A DNA stretch of 64,000 nt from Lottia gigantea (Eukaryota > Mollusca > Gastropoda > Lottiidae). Shown here one piece after another: positions 14,643 to 27,993 of this stretch. The translations under genes and the position numbers were made by a program. The stretch spans positions 246,458-310,457 of the forward strand of contig NW_008711014.1 in NCBI RefSeq assembly GCF_000327385.1. The letters run 5' to 3'. The notes under the pieces are model-generated. The model did not search any database and was not told the DNA's origin. It saw only the letters and a program-made list of their open reading frames with translations. The number at the start of each line of letters is the position of its first letter. The first letter of the stretch is position 1.

Positions 14643-16028
14643 TCACATAGAAGCTGGTGAGGGAGCTGATAAATTGCGACCTCTATCATCGCTAGTTTCA
14701 TTTAAACTTTTACGATGCTCAATCTCTCTCTGAACAACATTAAATTCCTTTTTATTCAGTTTATAAGTTAATTTCCACAGATGAGGGTTGGCTGAATTAC
14801 TGTACGGCGTTTGATAATGGCGTCCAAAATAGTTAGAATCTTCTAATTTTTTTACTGGTGAGTTTGATAGAAAATCTCTATCTGATCTTGGAGGGGGTAT
14901 AAATCTATGAGCATATTTTTTAAAATTTTCTGGAGGTAAAATATTTCCTACAAAAATAAAGTTCATATAAAATATATTTTGAGTTAATAGTACTGTGAAA
15001 TAAAAAATGATATGGTTTTGACTTGAGTTTATCTTATGCTGTTGACACCTGTTGTGGATACAAAACCTTCATCAGGAAAGCTAGCCTTGGAAATGGGGGG
15101 TTAACTCATTAACTTAATGAGCAAGGGGAGTGAGCTCACCATACAGGAGCAAAAGGTCGACAAGAAAAATATTCTACAGTATGAAGGTACATGTCTCGAG
15201 TCTAATCATTATTATCTTTAGGTTGAATTTGCAGCAGTTATAGGGGTTGGGATAATTCATGGCAAATCAAAAGTTGTTGATAATATTTAAGGGCTTCATA
15301 GCTTCATGATTCAACATTAGTGTAAGTAGAATTTAAAGACACAGACATCTGACTTGAAGTTGGAAAAATCTACGCTATCAGTGTCCCCAATATACAAAAA
15401 AGTGAGGAAAACCCCTCATTACAATCCTTATAATCAGAAAATGTAAAGATTTGCCTACCGTTTCTGTCAATTGGTGGATGTCGAACTTCACTTTTTATTT
15501 TTAATTTTCTCATTTGGAAATCATCATCACTGGTTCGTTTAATGGCCAAGGATTTAAATCTTTCATCTTGGAATAAGTTACTCTCTTTAACAAACTTATT
15601 GAACGTGTGCTCTCCTATTTTTGAAGGTGGAGGTATGTTAAGTGGGTACATTGCTGCAATCACATCAGACGTTTTTCGTCCCTCAGCAGAAGTATGGAAA
15701 CCAAACTGCTTACGAAAATTTCGCCACACATTGCTGTTGTAACTGGCATCTGGTCGAGAGGGGTAGGGTGGGGCACATTTTCCTGCCTCTAGCCACAGTC
15801 TATGTTCAACTGAAGGTTGCCCATTTGTGAAGGCCTCAGGGTTAGTTCTTAAAAAGTGATTACATTCAAAGTCTAAAACTGTGGTAGGTTTTTTCCGTGT
15901 GGCTAGTTTTTGAACAGATCTAGGAGTAAAGCCAGTATAAGTTGTTTTTACTGGTTTCATCAGTCTCTCTCTTTCTTCTATAGTTGGCATGACTGCTACA
16001 GACATTCCAGAGGGCAAATTCTCCTCTC
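14643..16028 (-). CDS. Conserved-looking protein of 283 residues, function not recognised
   Basis: There are two coding exons, 16028-15459 (ATG at 16005) and 14947-14643. They join with matching phase to read N-G-N-I-L-P-P across the junction. The acceptor at 16029 (TTGCAG on the minus strand) means a non-coding first exon lies upstream. The product is basic, has no signal peptide or membrane segment, and is rich in Pro, Asn, Arg and aromatic residues. It has repeated short Pro-Pro turns (PPYPSRPD, IPPPSK, RHPPID, ILPPEN, IPPPRSD), a style seen in microtubule inner proteins of cilia and flagella. I do not recognise the family and give no name. An X-box-like motif about 700 bp upstream fits a ciliary role but does not prove one. 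The gene looks intact; the intron carries a family A fragment. Confidence 0.8.
15338..15430. repeat. Half copy of the family A foldback element
   Basis: Only the right arm is present: GACATCTGACTTGAAGTTGG, then CTATCAGTGTCCCCAATATA, ending ATTACAATCCTT. It lies inside the intron of the 283-residue gene. The left arm is missing. Confidence 0.55.
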
Positions 16029-16731
16029 CTGCAATGATACATTTAAAAAATTTCAAATAAAGTATAGATCTATTCAAATTTGAAAAAATTCCATGAAAAT
16101 TTTGTCTTAGATAACTTGGAACAATGGTATGTAGTTTTATTACAGATCATCATAGAGTTATACAACATGCCCACAAATAGACCTGTTTTAAGAAGGCATC
16201 TCGACTAGACCTACCCTATGAAATCCTCTCTCAGTTAATTATTAGGCTCATCAAAACATGTTTTCGTGCCAGACAAAACATTACTAAGTTACCTTGAATT
16301 ATGGTCCAATCCTATGGTTATAGGCCTAGTTTTTTTTCAAAAGTCTTTGAGTTTCATAAACAATGTGAGGGTGTCTATACTATAGATGAAATGTTTAACT
16401 GTACTTTAATCATTGACTCGTTAGCTTTCAGTGAACTACTCTGACTCTTATCGTGACTATAAAATGTGTCAATTAACTGTTTAATTATTAAAAACTTCAA
16501 CAATGTTAAAGGGTTAAAACAGGTCAACTCATTCACGCACCTGTTGTAATCTCAAAACAGTGAAATTGTCAGCATCTATCGTTCAGCAGACATTTCTCGG
16601 AATTGGGCTTTTTGAATTCAACTCACTCACCAATTAATTAATTCTTATTGCAAAGCTGAATCGAAATCGTGGAAATCAAATAGTAAACAGTTATTTTCCC
16701 GTTATAGGACGCCATTTTGACGCTACCGTTA

Positions 16732-16745
16732 GTTGCTATGGTATC
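16732..16745 (-). promoter_or_regulatory. X-box-like (RFX) site
   Basis: GTTGCTATGGTATC matches the RFX X-box pattern RYYNYY-NN-RRNRAC with one mismatch, and the near-palindromic ideal is GTTGCCATGGCAAC. It lies in a locally CpG-containing block upstream of the 283-residue gene. RFX factors drive many cilium genes. The site was found by eye and single matches occur by chance, so function is inference. Confidence 0.35.
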
Positions 16746-16759
16746 TCAGTAAATCTCGC

Positions 16760-19565
16760 GTAAAACAACAGTATAATAAAACACCTGGCTGTTCCGTTAT
16801 CCTCCTGTGGAAAATTATAAATAATATTTATTCACATTTTTCTCAATTAAAACTAAATGCTGCCTTATTAAAAATTGTGTGGAGACTGCAAGATCATTAC
16901 TGATGATATTAGAAAGGAAATATTTATATTTTCACAGTATTTTCAAATATTTGATTGTCCCGTAGTTTTTTGAGGGAGTAAGTTAATTGACTGGATGTAA
17001 AGGTAACTGTTTATATTAGGAACAGTAAACATGTCGGGACAGCCTCTTGTTACGTGTTTTACACTTGAATTGTTTTAATATGAATGAACAATGACAGATG
17101 GCGTGTAGTAATTATAAACCTACATTTTAGAAAATTATTAGCTTAGGACTGTAGAATAGATGGACTAAAATTTTAGCAATCATTAAATGTAAATTTTGTC
17201 AAGTTGAACATATAGGACCCTATATTATTGGATTATTACTATACCGGTATCATAAAGCCTTAACAGGTAAATATATCATGTATTTTATTATATTTGTTTA
17301 TTGATATTATATAAAACTGTTTACTCTTGAGACAAGATAACGTATCGAATTTCTTTGTTGTGGGAAATCAGACTTATTAATCAACTAATTAAGAGACAGA
17401 AGGGAATAATGTGTCAATATTTCTTGACGGTACTTCAAATCTCTGGAGAATGGTAGCCTACACTTAATTTCGGTAGTCAAATTTGCCGTTTTAGTTGATG
17501 TCAAAAGATGTATATTTTTTGGAGGGTGGGATGGGGAGGAGCTATATTGATATATTATTTTTCTTCATAGACAACTACTCGTCTGTGACAAATTTTGAAA
17601 CATTGTTGAATGGTCAGATGGATGTGATTATGAATTTACATTTTATATAGCTAATAGTTTCAATATATATTTTGACATTCACAAATGTGGCTTACCAAAG
17701 CCCATGGAACTTAAGCAACGTTACATGATACATGATCATTTTATCATTTAACGTTGCTTAACGAACATGACCGACGCCCGAACTTAATATAAACTAGTGT
17801 TCTCTTTGTACTCATATTGGCTTGATGTCAAAGGATTCATCAAATTTGAATTTTTTCGGCTATAATGTTACCTAGGCTGGTAGCTATTGGTAAATATGGG
17901 TGACAAGATGGTTAAGTCTTAAACATTCTGGAAAATATTAAAACAGTCCTTGGATTGTGTTTCACGTTTTGCCTTCTTCAGACAATCAAGTTAATTAAAA
18001 CGAAATTATAATGTAATTTTATCAGATCGTCAGACAATGGAACCTCTTTGTGCTATGTCAACTGCTGATTGTGTATTGCTATAATACAGTAGTATTACAA
18101 CTGACAAGACGACAGATGTCTTTATTAATACCTGTATTATTTATTAGATACGACAGGTATATGATAGGTTTAACATTATAATCTAAATTGTTTCTATAAC
18201 AACTCAATAGTTAATCGGACATCGTATGTGCAAACGTTTTTCAGAATTCAGTTATGTTTGCGTTTATGAACGACGTTTTGGCTGTTGTTACCTGAAAATC
18301 ATTCTACACCACATTTCGGTATCGTTATCATGTTTGACAACCAGAATCCGTCTTTAGCTCGTCTATAATAAGTACTTAAAGCGACTAGTTATAAATCTAC
18401 ATCAAGAGACTTCATGAATTTGTTCAGTGCTTACTAGAATTTTATTCGGGTAGCATGTTAGATTATAAATTTGACATGAAAAAGATAATTGAAGTGATTT
18501 TCGTCATTTTTTCTACCTATCTATGTCTGTCTTTAAGAAACGATAGTAGACAAACTTTGTGTTAAGTTTGGTTACGGGATATGGGTTTCATTCAGGTATA
18601 TTATATGTAAGAAAGCAAAATTTAGAGAACTATATAACTTTATTGATTAATGGGTTTAGAATACAACATTTGATCTTTATGATTCGGAATGTTATGTATG
18701 TTGGCAACTATTATAGTAAATCGAAGCATAAAGTGCAGTACGTACACTTTCTAATACAACAATAAACTAGCATAAATATCGCATATCTTAGCAACTTAAG
18801 ACTTTGTTTATAGACGTTATTGACTGATAATAGTATTACTCAATTGCAGTTAGTATACAATAATAATACAAGACTTATAATAGGAGGGGGTGAATGGAAT
18901 AGCCGAATTACATTATTATTACCGTTATAGACTATTGTTATACAATATACATTGTATTTACTTAGATACTATACATATAGTTACTAATCATACTAGTCCG
19001 ATACTTACACACTTAATACCATTTTTCTTGCAAAATCCCCCCATAACACACTGCATGGAATTGCCTGTTTTCATCTGCCAAAATTGGAGCAGAAGTAATA
19101 GCAGTAAATCATTCCATTCCCCTTTTAAAAGCTAACATCTGATGACTATACTATGACAATGCCATGTAGAAAACGACAGAAGTTCCGATTCTCCCTTAAC
19201 TCCCATTTTTTACATGTTTCGAAATATGGGCGAATTTGCCGTTTTTGACGTCCAAAAAAACATAGTCACCGTTGCCAATTGTGTTACGTACGTGGTTACA
19301 CTCAATTCTTCTTACAGGAAAAAAGTTTTTCCGACTGTCAACTGGTTGTATCTAAAAAAAAATAACTATCGGGGGCCAGAAAACAGTAAACGAGTTTCGG
19401 ACTGTATTCATGTAGATTACCACAATATCATGTTTAAACTACTGAATAATGGTTTAACTACTGTACGGTATAATCCCATTCATGTCTATATAAATAGGTT
19501 TATAATGATAGTCTATAGAATTAACACTATAACAACATTGTTGAAAGGATTATCACCAAACGATA
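16760..19565. other. Intergenic stretch, no gene seen
   Basis: The short open frames at 18559-18765, 18890-19135 and 19214-19744 lack codon structure, motifs or splice context and are treated as chance. A 13-bp perfect hairpin lies at 17711-17761. Distal regulatory sequence for the two divergent flanking genes may lie here, but nothing specific can be named. Confidence 0.5.
17711..17761. repeat. Perfect 13-bp hairpin
   Basis: TTAAGCAACGTTA at 17711-17723 is followed after 25 bp by its exact reverse complement TAACGTTGCTTAA at 17749-17761. It has no T-run typical of a bacterial-style terminator and no flanking gene. It may be the remnant of a small foldback element. Confidence 0.6.
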
Positions 19566-20123
19566 TGTCTATAGGTGTAAAAATATGCAGGTTTAAATTT
19601 TGTACTACATATTCTCAATTGAATACGTATGGGTTCTATAACTATCTCAAGTCCACAGCTTTTACAAATTTCTACCGTGTTTCTCTTAAGCAGGTAATGC
19701 TCGTTCTTTGGACCGATATGATGAATATTCACGACGTCACGTGAATTCATGAAAACGGACCAATCAAACAGCTTGCACGAAGCCATTTTTACGTTTTTTT
19801 GTAATTATGAACACCCGCACTACAAGAGTGAATTATACGGCCAGTGTCTATAGGTGTAAAAATATGCAGGTTTAAATTTTGTACTACATATTCTCAATTG
19901 AATACGTATGGGTTCTATAACTATCTCAAGTCCACAGCTTTTACAAATTTCTACCGTGTTTCTCTTAAGCAGGTAATGCTCGTTCTTTGGACCGATATGA
20001 TGAATATTCACGACGTCACGTGAATTCATGAAAACGGACCAATCAAACAGCTTGCACGAAGCCATTTTTACGTTTTTTTGTAATTATGAACACCCGCACT
20101 ACAAGAGTGAATTATACGGCCAG
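19566..20123 (+). repeat. Perfect 279-bp tandem duplication with promoter-like motifs
   Basis: Copy 1 (19566-19844) and copy 2 (19845-20123) appear identical base for base. Each contains GACGTCACGTGA (a CRE-like core overlapping a CACGTG E-box), then a CCAAT box in GGACCAATCAAA, then GCCATTTTTACG. The second copy ends about 75 bp before the acceptor at 20198 that opens the coding exon of the downstream 1807-residue gene. This block is therefore the likely core promoter, present twice. A recent duplication and an assembly artefact both fit the absence of differences. Confidence 0.85.
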
Positions 20124-20198
20124 TGTTGTTTTTCCAGAATAAAATCCGACACTGCGTTCATTTATACAATTGCTTAACACATATTCTCTTTATTTCAG

Positions 20199-23100
20199 AT
20201 CACTTTACCCAGTCCCCTAAATGGCCAGTAACAGTAAAGTTAATGATCAATCACACGATAATACAGCCGAGGAGTTATCGCCCCTAAATTCAGATTCGGA
20301 TACAGATGTGGATTGTAACGGTAAACAAAATAACGGTGACAAAAATAGTGATGATGACTTGAAAACCAAAGATGAACCCGAGGACTCAAAATCCGAGAAA
20401 AAAGGTCGAAAATTTAAATCGCGCAGACGACGGAAATTGAGGAGACGAGAGTCTTCTTCCTTGGACAGAACAAATTCAGTGGACACCGTCAGTGAAAAGA
20501 GTGGTCTTTCTGCAGAAGGCAAAAAACTTCGTAAAAGAAGTCAACAAAAAGTGAACAAATTTTTCATTGACCCCAATGGTGCTATTGAACGGAAATTAGA
20601 ACAGAAATATGTAGAATTAGAAGAACTATTGAATAGACAATTTGTAGAACGTAAAACTAACCTAACTCATCTTCATATCGGGCAAATGGAGGTACTACGC
20701 CAGCAGTATAATCTATCTTGTCATGGCCTACCACCTACTGGTGTCCAACCTTATACTGAAGGTCCTAGACGCCGACCACATTCTGCACACCATACAACTC
20801 CTGTTTGTAAGTAAAACACTGTAAACCGTTATAACAGTCATTCAATGCTAACAATCCACCTTCGGCAGCACACGTTGCTAACGCTAACTGTGAACAGGGG
20901 CATCATAAGTGTAAATCGAGATATATTTCGCTTAAACTTTCCTCACTATACACTGGTTATGTCCCTGTATATTGTCCAATGTAGCCCCTCCTCTTCAGCC
21001 CAATTTGTCATAGAAATGCAAGGCATAGACGACGAGAGTTCTATCTCGTTATATCGGATGGTTCTGCCGCCTCCAATTATGCAGGTTTAAGACGACCTGA
21101 ATGAAGTGTCCAGTCCAACTATATTAAAAATTGAAGATGCAAAACCTATTTATTCACACACGACATTTTTGTATGTTTCAGGGGAAGGAGATTCTGATGA
21201 AGCCTATAGTGCCATACGACAAATTCAGCAAATGTCCAAATTTCCAGGACAAAAACGTAAAGTCCGATCAAAAAGTGCCAAATCACGCCGTGAAACTTAT
21301 AGTGACACTGAATCGCACCGACAAAATCATATAGACATTGACCTAGAAACTGTCTCTCTGTCTAGTGCCAGGTCGCCCAGATCTCGGAAGAAACGAAGTA
21401 CCTCAAGCGATCATGAGAGTCAAAGAGAGTCCACATCACCATCTTTGTCCCCAAGTCGTGGGTATATTCCTACCGACAACCAACTTCGTGATACCGATAA
21501 CAGACGAATTAAGGAATGGCTTCGAAAGAAAAACATAGAACTCAGAAAACAACGGGCTGCCGACCGAGCTGAAAAGAAAGAAAAGAGAAAGGAGTCTATT
21601 TTGAAAGAAAATGAAAAGATTATAGCCAGAGAAACTGGTAGATCGAAAGTTGAAGAATGGATGAACCAAAAAAGACGAGAAGCAATCGAACAAAAGAAAG
21701 CCGAGAGACTACGACATCGAAAATTAGAAGAGGAACAAAAAGAGAGAGAATCCAAGAAGAAAATGGAGTTTGTCCAAGGAAAAAGTTGGATGCGGCCAGC
21801 GTCTGCCCCAGCGTCAAGATCCAAAGGTAAAGGCTTGATAGCATCTTCTACTGACGATCCATCAACATCCACTGACAGCCAGAGCAGTAGACCCGTACCC
21901 CACCCACCAAGCAGTAAATTGATGTACAAACGATCCTCAGCGGGGCGGGTTCGACTGCGGGCTAAATCTTCAGAGAAAATTAAAAAATCTGACACCGACA
22001 CAAGGCCACCCACAGAAAAATCATTAGAATCCTCCCAGCTGACTTATTCGGAATGGCTGGAGAAAAAGCGGATTCAAGATGCAGAGAGGAAGAAAGCTGA
22101 AACCGAAGCGAAATCCACAGCTGCAGCAAAATCAGATTCTGATCTCGAAAATCTTTTACCTGACCTTCACAAAAACAGAGTCAACAAAGTCCTGAAATCA
22201 AAGAAAAGAGTTGATTCTGGTTTGAGAAGTGACGATGAAACAACCCAAGATGCAGAAAGTCAGATCGAAGCATTCCTGACAGTCAGTGGTGCTAAAGCCG
22301 AACTTACCACTAGGAATTCTTATCCCAGACCTCATTCTGCTAAACTGCCTTCACCACAACCTTGTAAATCTCCGAAGAGGCCCAAATCAGCTCATCCCAG
22401 AGTAGATGCTATTATGGACGAAGAAGAAAAGGATGAAATTCAAGAAAATCCTTTCCATTTACCATTCCCTGCTCACTTGGGTTTACCGAAAGAAGTGGCC
22501 AAGACACAATCGAAAGTATTTCCTGACAGGGTTGCCGCTGAGCGGAAGTCAATAGAGGCGGAACCAACTGCTGATCAAGAATCTAATGCTTTAGCTGTTC
22601 GAGAGATTAATACCGGAGATGAACAAGTCGAAGAAGAGATTCTGGAGAAGCCTGAGGACAAAGTTGAACAGACTGAAGAGGAATCACCTCGAGTGGGTGC
22701 TTCCTTTTTCAAGACGGATCCCGAAGAAGAAGTAAAAGATGAAGCTGCCGATCCTGTAAACGTTGAACCACCACCAGCAATACAAGAGATGGACGATGCA
22801 CCGGCTTCTTTTTTAGACACTTGCCATGAAAAACTTGAACCAGACAAGAACGATCAACACCCTATCGACACTGAGAACCAAAATGGCAACAATAACAACA
22901 GTAACTCTTACACTGAAATCACGCCCGATGTTGCACCCGGTGGAGAAGTCAATGTTACTGAATTACCATCGGAGAAGATACCCACATTAGAGGCCAACGA
23001 TAATGATATTCCACATGAGGTGATTGACTATAAAGAAGATATTTTCATGATGGATTCCGACGACGATGAAGAAGAAGAAGAAAACGACGAAGCTGAGGAA

Positions 23101-26019
23101 ATTTTAGACGCTGAACAGCAAGTGGTCGAAGAGCAACAAGATGTAAATGAAACCTCAATACCCACAAACGAGGATTATCAGCAAACCATGGCAGAGCCTG
23201 ATGCAAGCACTGAGGCAAACCAAGTTCCCGAGCACGATTCATCATTTGTTACAAAGCCAGAAGAAGCGTCCATTGAAAATCAACAACAAGAAAGTCAATA
23301 CGAAGTAATAGAAGATGAAAGTGAACTGAAAGATGAACAATCTGAAACTATTCAAGATTCTGTGGAAATATCTGAACAAAAAGTTGAACCAGAGCTGCAA
23401 GGGGAGCACACGGGGGATAATGTCACTCAACAAGAAGCGGGCGATAAAGATCATGCCGAAACTCACCAGGAAATGTGTGGTAAGGGAGATACGAACACGC
23501 AGCAAGAAGTAGATGATAATGAAGATCTGGTCACACAACATGAAGCGGATTTGGAGACTCAACAGGAATTAGATTATGAGATGCAGACAAGCAACCAAGT
23601 AGATGATCCAACAACTCAACATGTACATGATCTGACAACTCATCAAGAAACGGAGGGCACTCAAGAAATTTCAGAAGCAATTGATGAAGAAATCAAGGAA
23701 GAAATTGGCGATGAGGATGAGCAATATTTTTTAGACAAGCGTCAAAGCATACACGAACCGGATAAATTAGAGTTTTTAGAGCAGGTGATAAGCAGTTTAC
23801 CGGAAGTTGATGATGACAGCAAGGGCGATACCTCGAGTCTTGAAGAGAATGTCCGTCCAGAGGAAACTATCCTAATTCAGGAAAGAAACAAAGAAACTTC
23901 ACAAGCACAGTCCGAACCTGTTCCAACTGAGATGACAGGCTCAGACACAGTGCAACAAAAGTTCGACGAACACCAAACTATTCAAGAAAACGAGGACGGT
24001 CAAGTGAAAATTGACAGTCCAGAGTCTTCTTATGAAGAGAAATCATCAAAACAACCATCGGAGGAACATAATCCCGGAGCTCAAAGTCCCGAACCATCTT
24101 CGCCACCAAAGACACTCACGCCAACACTTGGTCGCCATTTATCAAACGAGGAATTATTGGCCAATATTCAAGCTGGAAAGAAACTTATTTCAATTCCGTA
24201 TTCATCCGATGAAAATGAAGATAATCAACAGACGCAAATGAATGAGGGGGCACCTGCTGAGGCGAATTTCGAAGATCATTTAAAGGACCATGAACCTGTC
24301 AGTGAACAGGACCCTTCACAAGTCCAAACTACACAACTTAAGGATCAAGATGTCCTTTCTGGGTCGTATTTACCAAATGAATTAGATCAGGGGAGTGCAC
24401 TGGATGCAATCTGCATAAACGAACAAAAACAATTTAAACTAGCAGCTGTGGAACAAATTGGACAAGAACAACATAGTCCTTTGATCTCTGTGAAACACGC
24501 CCAAGATGCAAAAGAGACAGAAAAGGCCAAGTCTACAGGTTTTAGTATATCCACCGAACTTCAGAAGGACGTTGATGTTATCCAGGAACAGAAGGATCTA
24601 GAGCGAGCAGCCCTTGATATGGCAGTAAATACAGACACTAAAATTATCAACGATCAAGAAACATTGAAAGCGGGAATGATGGAGGAATTAAACAATGACA
24701 GCCAAACGCCGCCTGTGACTCAGCTGATTGAAAATTCGTTTAAAAAGGCAGAGGATAATAGCCAACCGCCAGGAGGCAGCACTGGACCATTAACTAAAAT
24801 AGATGATATTGATGACAATCAGACTTACGAATTGTCTGATCAACTACAAGGAATAGTATATTATCAGTTGGCAGATGAAGCATCTGAAGACAATGCTGAT
24901 GACGATGATGAAGCAAAGGAAAGTCCTAGCGGTGATATTGAATCAGGTAGCGTTACCGAGGATCAAACAAGTGTGGAAATACCAGTCGACGGTAATGGAA
25001 CGACTCCACGAGACAAAGAGGCGGATGCAGAAGATTCTCAAATCAATGTCGAATCTGAAGAAGAAATGTCGCAAAATCTCCAAAAACGGTTACAAAAGTT
25101 ACGGTCATACGACGATGCGGAATTTCCAGTAATGCACCAAAGCATGCACGAACCCTCTCCCGTCAGAGCCATTGGACAGGAACCAAGCAATCTAAACTCT
25201 GATACTGAAACAGACAACTCTTATCAGTCGCCAAGCAGCACTCCGGAACTCCAGCAAGGTTTGGATTCTCAGGAACTGAGCGATTCGTTCAAACGAGGCT
25301 TGTATCAATCGACGTTCAGCGATAAAAATGAATCTCATACGTCAACGGATGTCACAACGGATTCACAATCTAACCTCGTCAAGGAAGCAGAGCAAACGCA
25401 AATTCCAGAGGAACTTTCATCACCAGAGAATTCTGACAACCGATGCCAAGAGTTATTGGACCAGCATCCGAATGGATTTGAAGACCTGAGTAGTTCTCCT
25501 ACTATTAATAATGATTTAGATACAGCTGTTATACAAGAACCTGCAAGTGATAAACCATCCACACTGTTTTCCGACGAGGAACCATCTGATGCTGAAAGCA
25601 ATGTCAGCTCTGACGAGGTCAATAACAATAAGATAAAACCAGATGATCAGACAACTATGGACAATCAAGACAAAATCATCGAATCGTTGTCCAGTATGAA
25701 AGCATCAATTGACCAGACAGATTACTCAAATGGTGATGTAAGCATTGGCGAAAACGAAACAGAAAAGTTAAAAAATTTAGAAAATGAATTTAACTTGGTA
25801 CCTGATAATCTTGTCGAACAGGATGAAACTGATTTGAATGACAACATCAAACCTATTTTGAGCTCAAGAGACGATAACTCTGCTAATGATAGCCATTCAT
25901 CCAGGCAGAAAAAGGTTTCGTTCTCAAATCGGCCAATCGTAATCCATGAAGGAGCCAGCCAATCAGAAATAGATACCGATAGTGACGCCGTTGATGATGT
26001 TCTGAGGACTATGAGTTAA
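20199..26019 (+). CDS. Large acidic protein with W-L-x-K-K and RPxSA motifs (1807 residues)
   Basis: There are two coding exons: 20199-20806 (ATG at 20221) and 21182-26019. The donor GTAAGT and acceptor TTTCAG join in phase, giving V-W-E across the junction. The first exon encodes a basic patch (about residues 64-80) and a helical segment (about 125-160) ending at RRRPHSAHH. The second exon has three helical segments centred on E-W-(L/M) at W308, W355 and W487, each followed by K/R/E-rich coiled coil. It also has RPASAP near 400 and two more RPxSA-like motifs. The rest, to the C-terminus, is a very acidic, Glu/Gln/Ser-rich, probably disordered region. KKVSF at 1772-1776 fits the PP1-docking RVxF pattern. 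E-W-L-x-K-K repeats occur in CCDC181, CCDC34 and MAP9-type microtubule proteins, so that is the nearest resemblance, but orthology is unproven. No break is seen. Confidence 0.88.
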
Positions 26020-26609
26020 AGGTAATGGCAGATCTCATAATAAATATGCAGTGGACATGTATTGCTTGTCCGGCACTTGCTGACTCTTTGCAGCATCTGA
26101 TATTTTGACACTCGCCAATAACCCAAAAAAATATCCAATCTATCAGAGGCTGGAATGAGGCAGCAAGTTTCGGATAACTGACGGGATTGATCCATCTTAC
26201 TATGGTGCGTGTCTGTCGCTATCATTGCACGGCATGCCCATCTCGGGAACACTGGGTGAACAGCTGGTCCTCATTTGGCAATCATCGGCAGATTCCGAAT
26301 AGCTGAACCCCGATATTGGGCACACTGTCTCATTTTATACTTTCGTGGTCCTTGAACGTTTCCCAACAAAAAAAACTGAAATCGGTTTCCGCTCGAGTAT
26401 TTCAGGAAGTTTAATTTGATGAAAGGCTCTTTTGCTTTCAAAATGTTGGTAAGCTTTTATCTACGCCTGAAGATATTGAGTAATGGTTTGGGAACACCGG
26501 CTCTGGACGTGTATAAATAACTACCCGCCTGTACCACGCTCAATCTTGTTATAGTGCTATTTGTAATTATTGATAGTTGTATAGTATATTTGTAATTAGA
26601 ACCTTAATG

Positions 26610-26768
26610 GGGCCCTAACATCAGCTTTGTATGGTCGCAATTAAGAAGAACTATCATAAATTTCCAGCGCAACTCCCATGCAACTTAGTTGTGAGTTACG
26701 TTCGGTACTCATGACCACTTTCCTAATTCGCAACCATACGCAACTGGTAATCGCTTTGGTGTGAGGGC
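26610..26768. repeat. Family D foldback element
   Basis: The left end GGCCCTAACATCAGCTTTGT mirrors the right end, which reads CGCAACTGGTAATCGCTTTG and then GTGTGAGGGC. TATGGTCGCAATTA on the left pairs with TTCGCAACCATA on the right. A second copy is at 50369-50533. There is no coding capacity. Confidence 0.65.
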
Positions 26769-27701
26769 ATCTTATAATATCTATTTATTATTTCATTGAT
26801 GTATATGTAGTAGATTAATATTGGATTTTGCTTTACCTGTTGATACAAATTAGCTTTAGCTGTCCTTCACTTACCAGCTGATGACAGAAATATTTAGTTG
26901 ACTATATACATTTAATTTGCTTATTAAATAATGAAAAACTGAAATGCCAACACTAGCAATGCCATTTTTGTATCTCAAGCTTGTGTAAACGTAAGTCTAA
27001 TTAAAATATGATCAAATTTTCGTTCAATTTTTTTATCATCTTATATTTTTAAAAACGGAACGAAAGTTTTGTCCAATTTTAATAAGACTGTTATGATGTT
27101 ATTTGATTTGTTAAGATTATGTTTAGTTATGAGGCATTGGGTGTTAAGGAGTAGAAAGTTTTCTATTCACATAGGATATAGATTGCACATTACATGTATT
27201 TAGATAACAAAATCTTGAGAGGTTTTAAAGTTTTATTGGGTAATTTAGATCCAAGTTGTTGCATGATTAAGACAATTTTATCTGATATTGTTGGTGCTCC
27301 CTATCTGACCTACTACTATATACGTTTTAATGTAAGGTTTAGAATTTAGACTTTTTAATTTAAATTGAAAATCAGAATATTTGCTAACAACCGGCGAATA
27401 AAAAATCTTTGAAATAACATTTCTGACGTACACACTTTTCCGCCATATTTTATTGGCTATTGGCTGATTTTATGAAACTTTTCGAATGTTCGATATTTGA
27501 TTTAGAAACTTCACCTAGTGCCATTACCTGTCACTTCCGCTCATTCAGTATTGTATTTCAACCAGCATTATTGTCAGCATAATTAGTTATTGCGACCTTT
27601 TAGTATTTTAGTTATATTGTTACATAATTCTTATCACTGTCAGACAGATACGTCAAATTATATTTGGAACCAATCTCTTGAATCTTGTTTTTCACACAAG
27701 C

Positions 27702-27993
27702 AAGGGATTGTAAAGAAGTTTTCTAAACTTTTAAGTGTGTATTTGGGAAATTAATAGCACCAATTTGCATCATTCCAATTTTCAATCAAACGTCTGTGGT
27801 TCCTGAAATTCAATTGAAACTAAGTCTTTGATGACGTAACAAAATATGCTTGTAATAACATAAAACTCTTCGCGATTAGTGATATTATGAAATTCAGACC
27901 TCTGATTGAAAATTGGAATGGTGTAAATTGATGTTTCCAGTGTTCCTGATACACATATTTTTTGTTAGAAAAACCTCTTTACAATTCCTTTTA
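27702..27993. repeat. Family A foldback element (full copy)
   Basis: The ends are AAGGGATTGTAAAGAAG and CTCTTTACAATTCCTTTT. The inner blocks CAATTTGCATCATTCCAATT and ATTGGAATGGTGTAAATTGA mirror each other, as do CGTCTGTGG-type cores. It is one of the best preserved copies in the window. Confidence 0.8.

Noticed and set aside
17711-17761. Hairpin as a transcription terminator
   Set aside because: Stem-loop terminators are not used by animal protein genes and no transcription unit ends here; kept only as a repeat.
19214-19744. Open frame of 176 codons on the plus strand
   Set aside because: It runs into the 279-bp duplication and has no domain, splice support or protein-like composition; it overlaps the likely promoter of the downstream gene.
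20247-25628. Several long frames on the strand opposite the 1807-residue gene
   Set aside because: They are shadows of the GA-rich coding exon and are rich in Ser, Phe and Leu as expected from complementing Glu/Lys codons.
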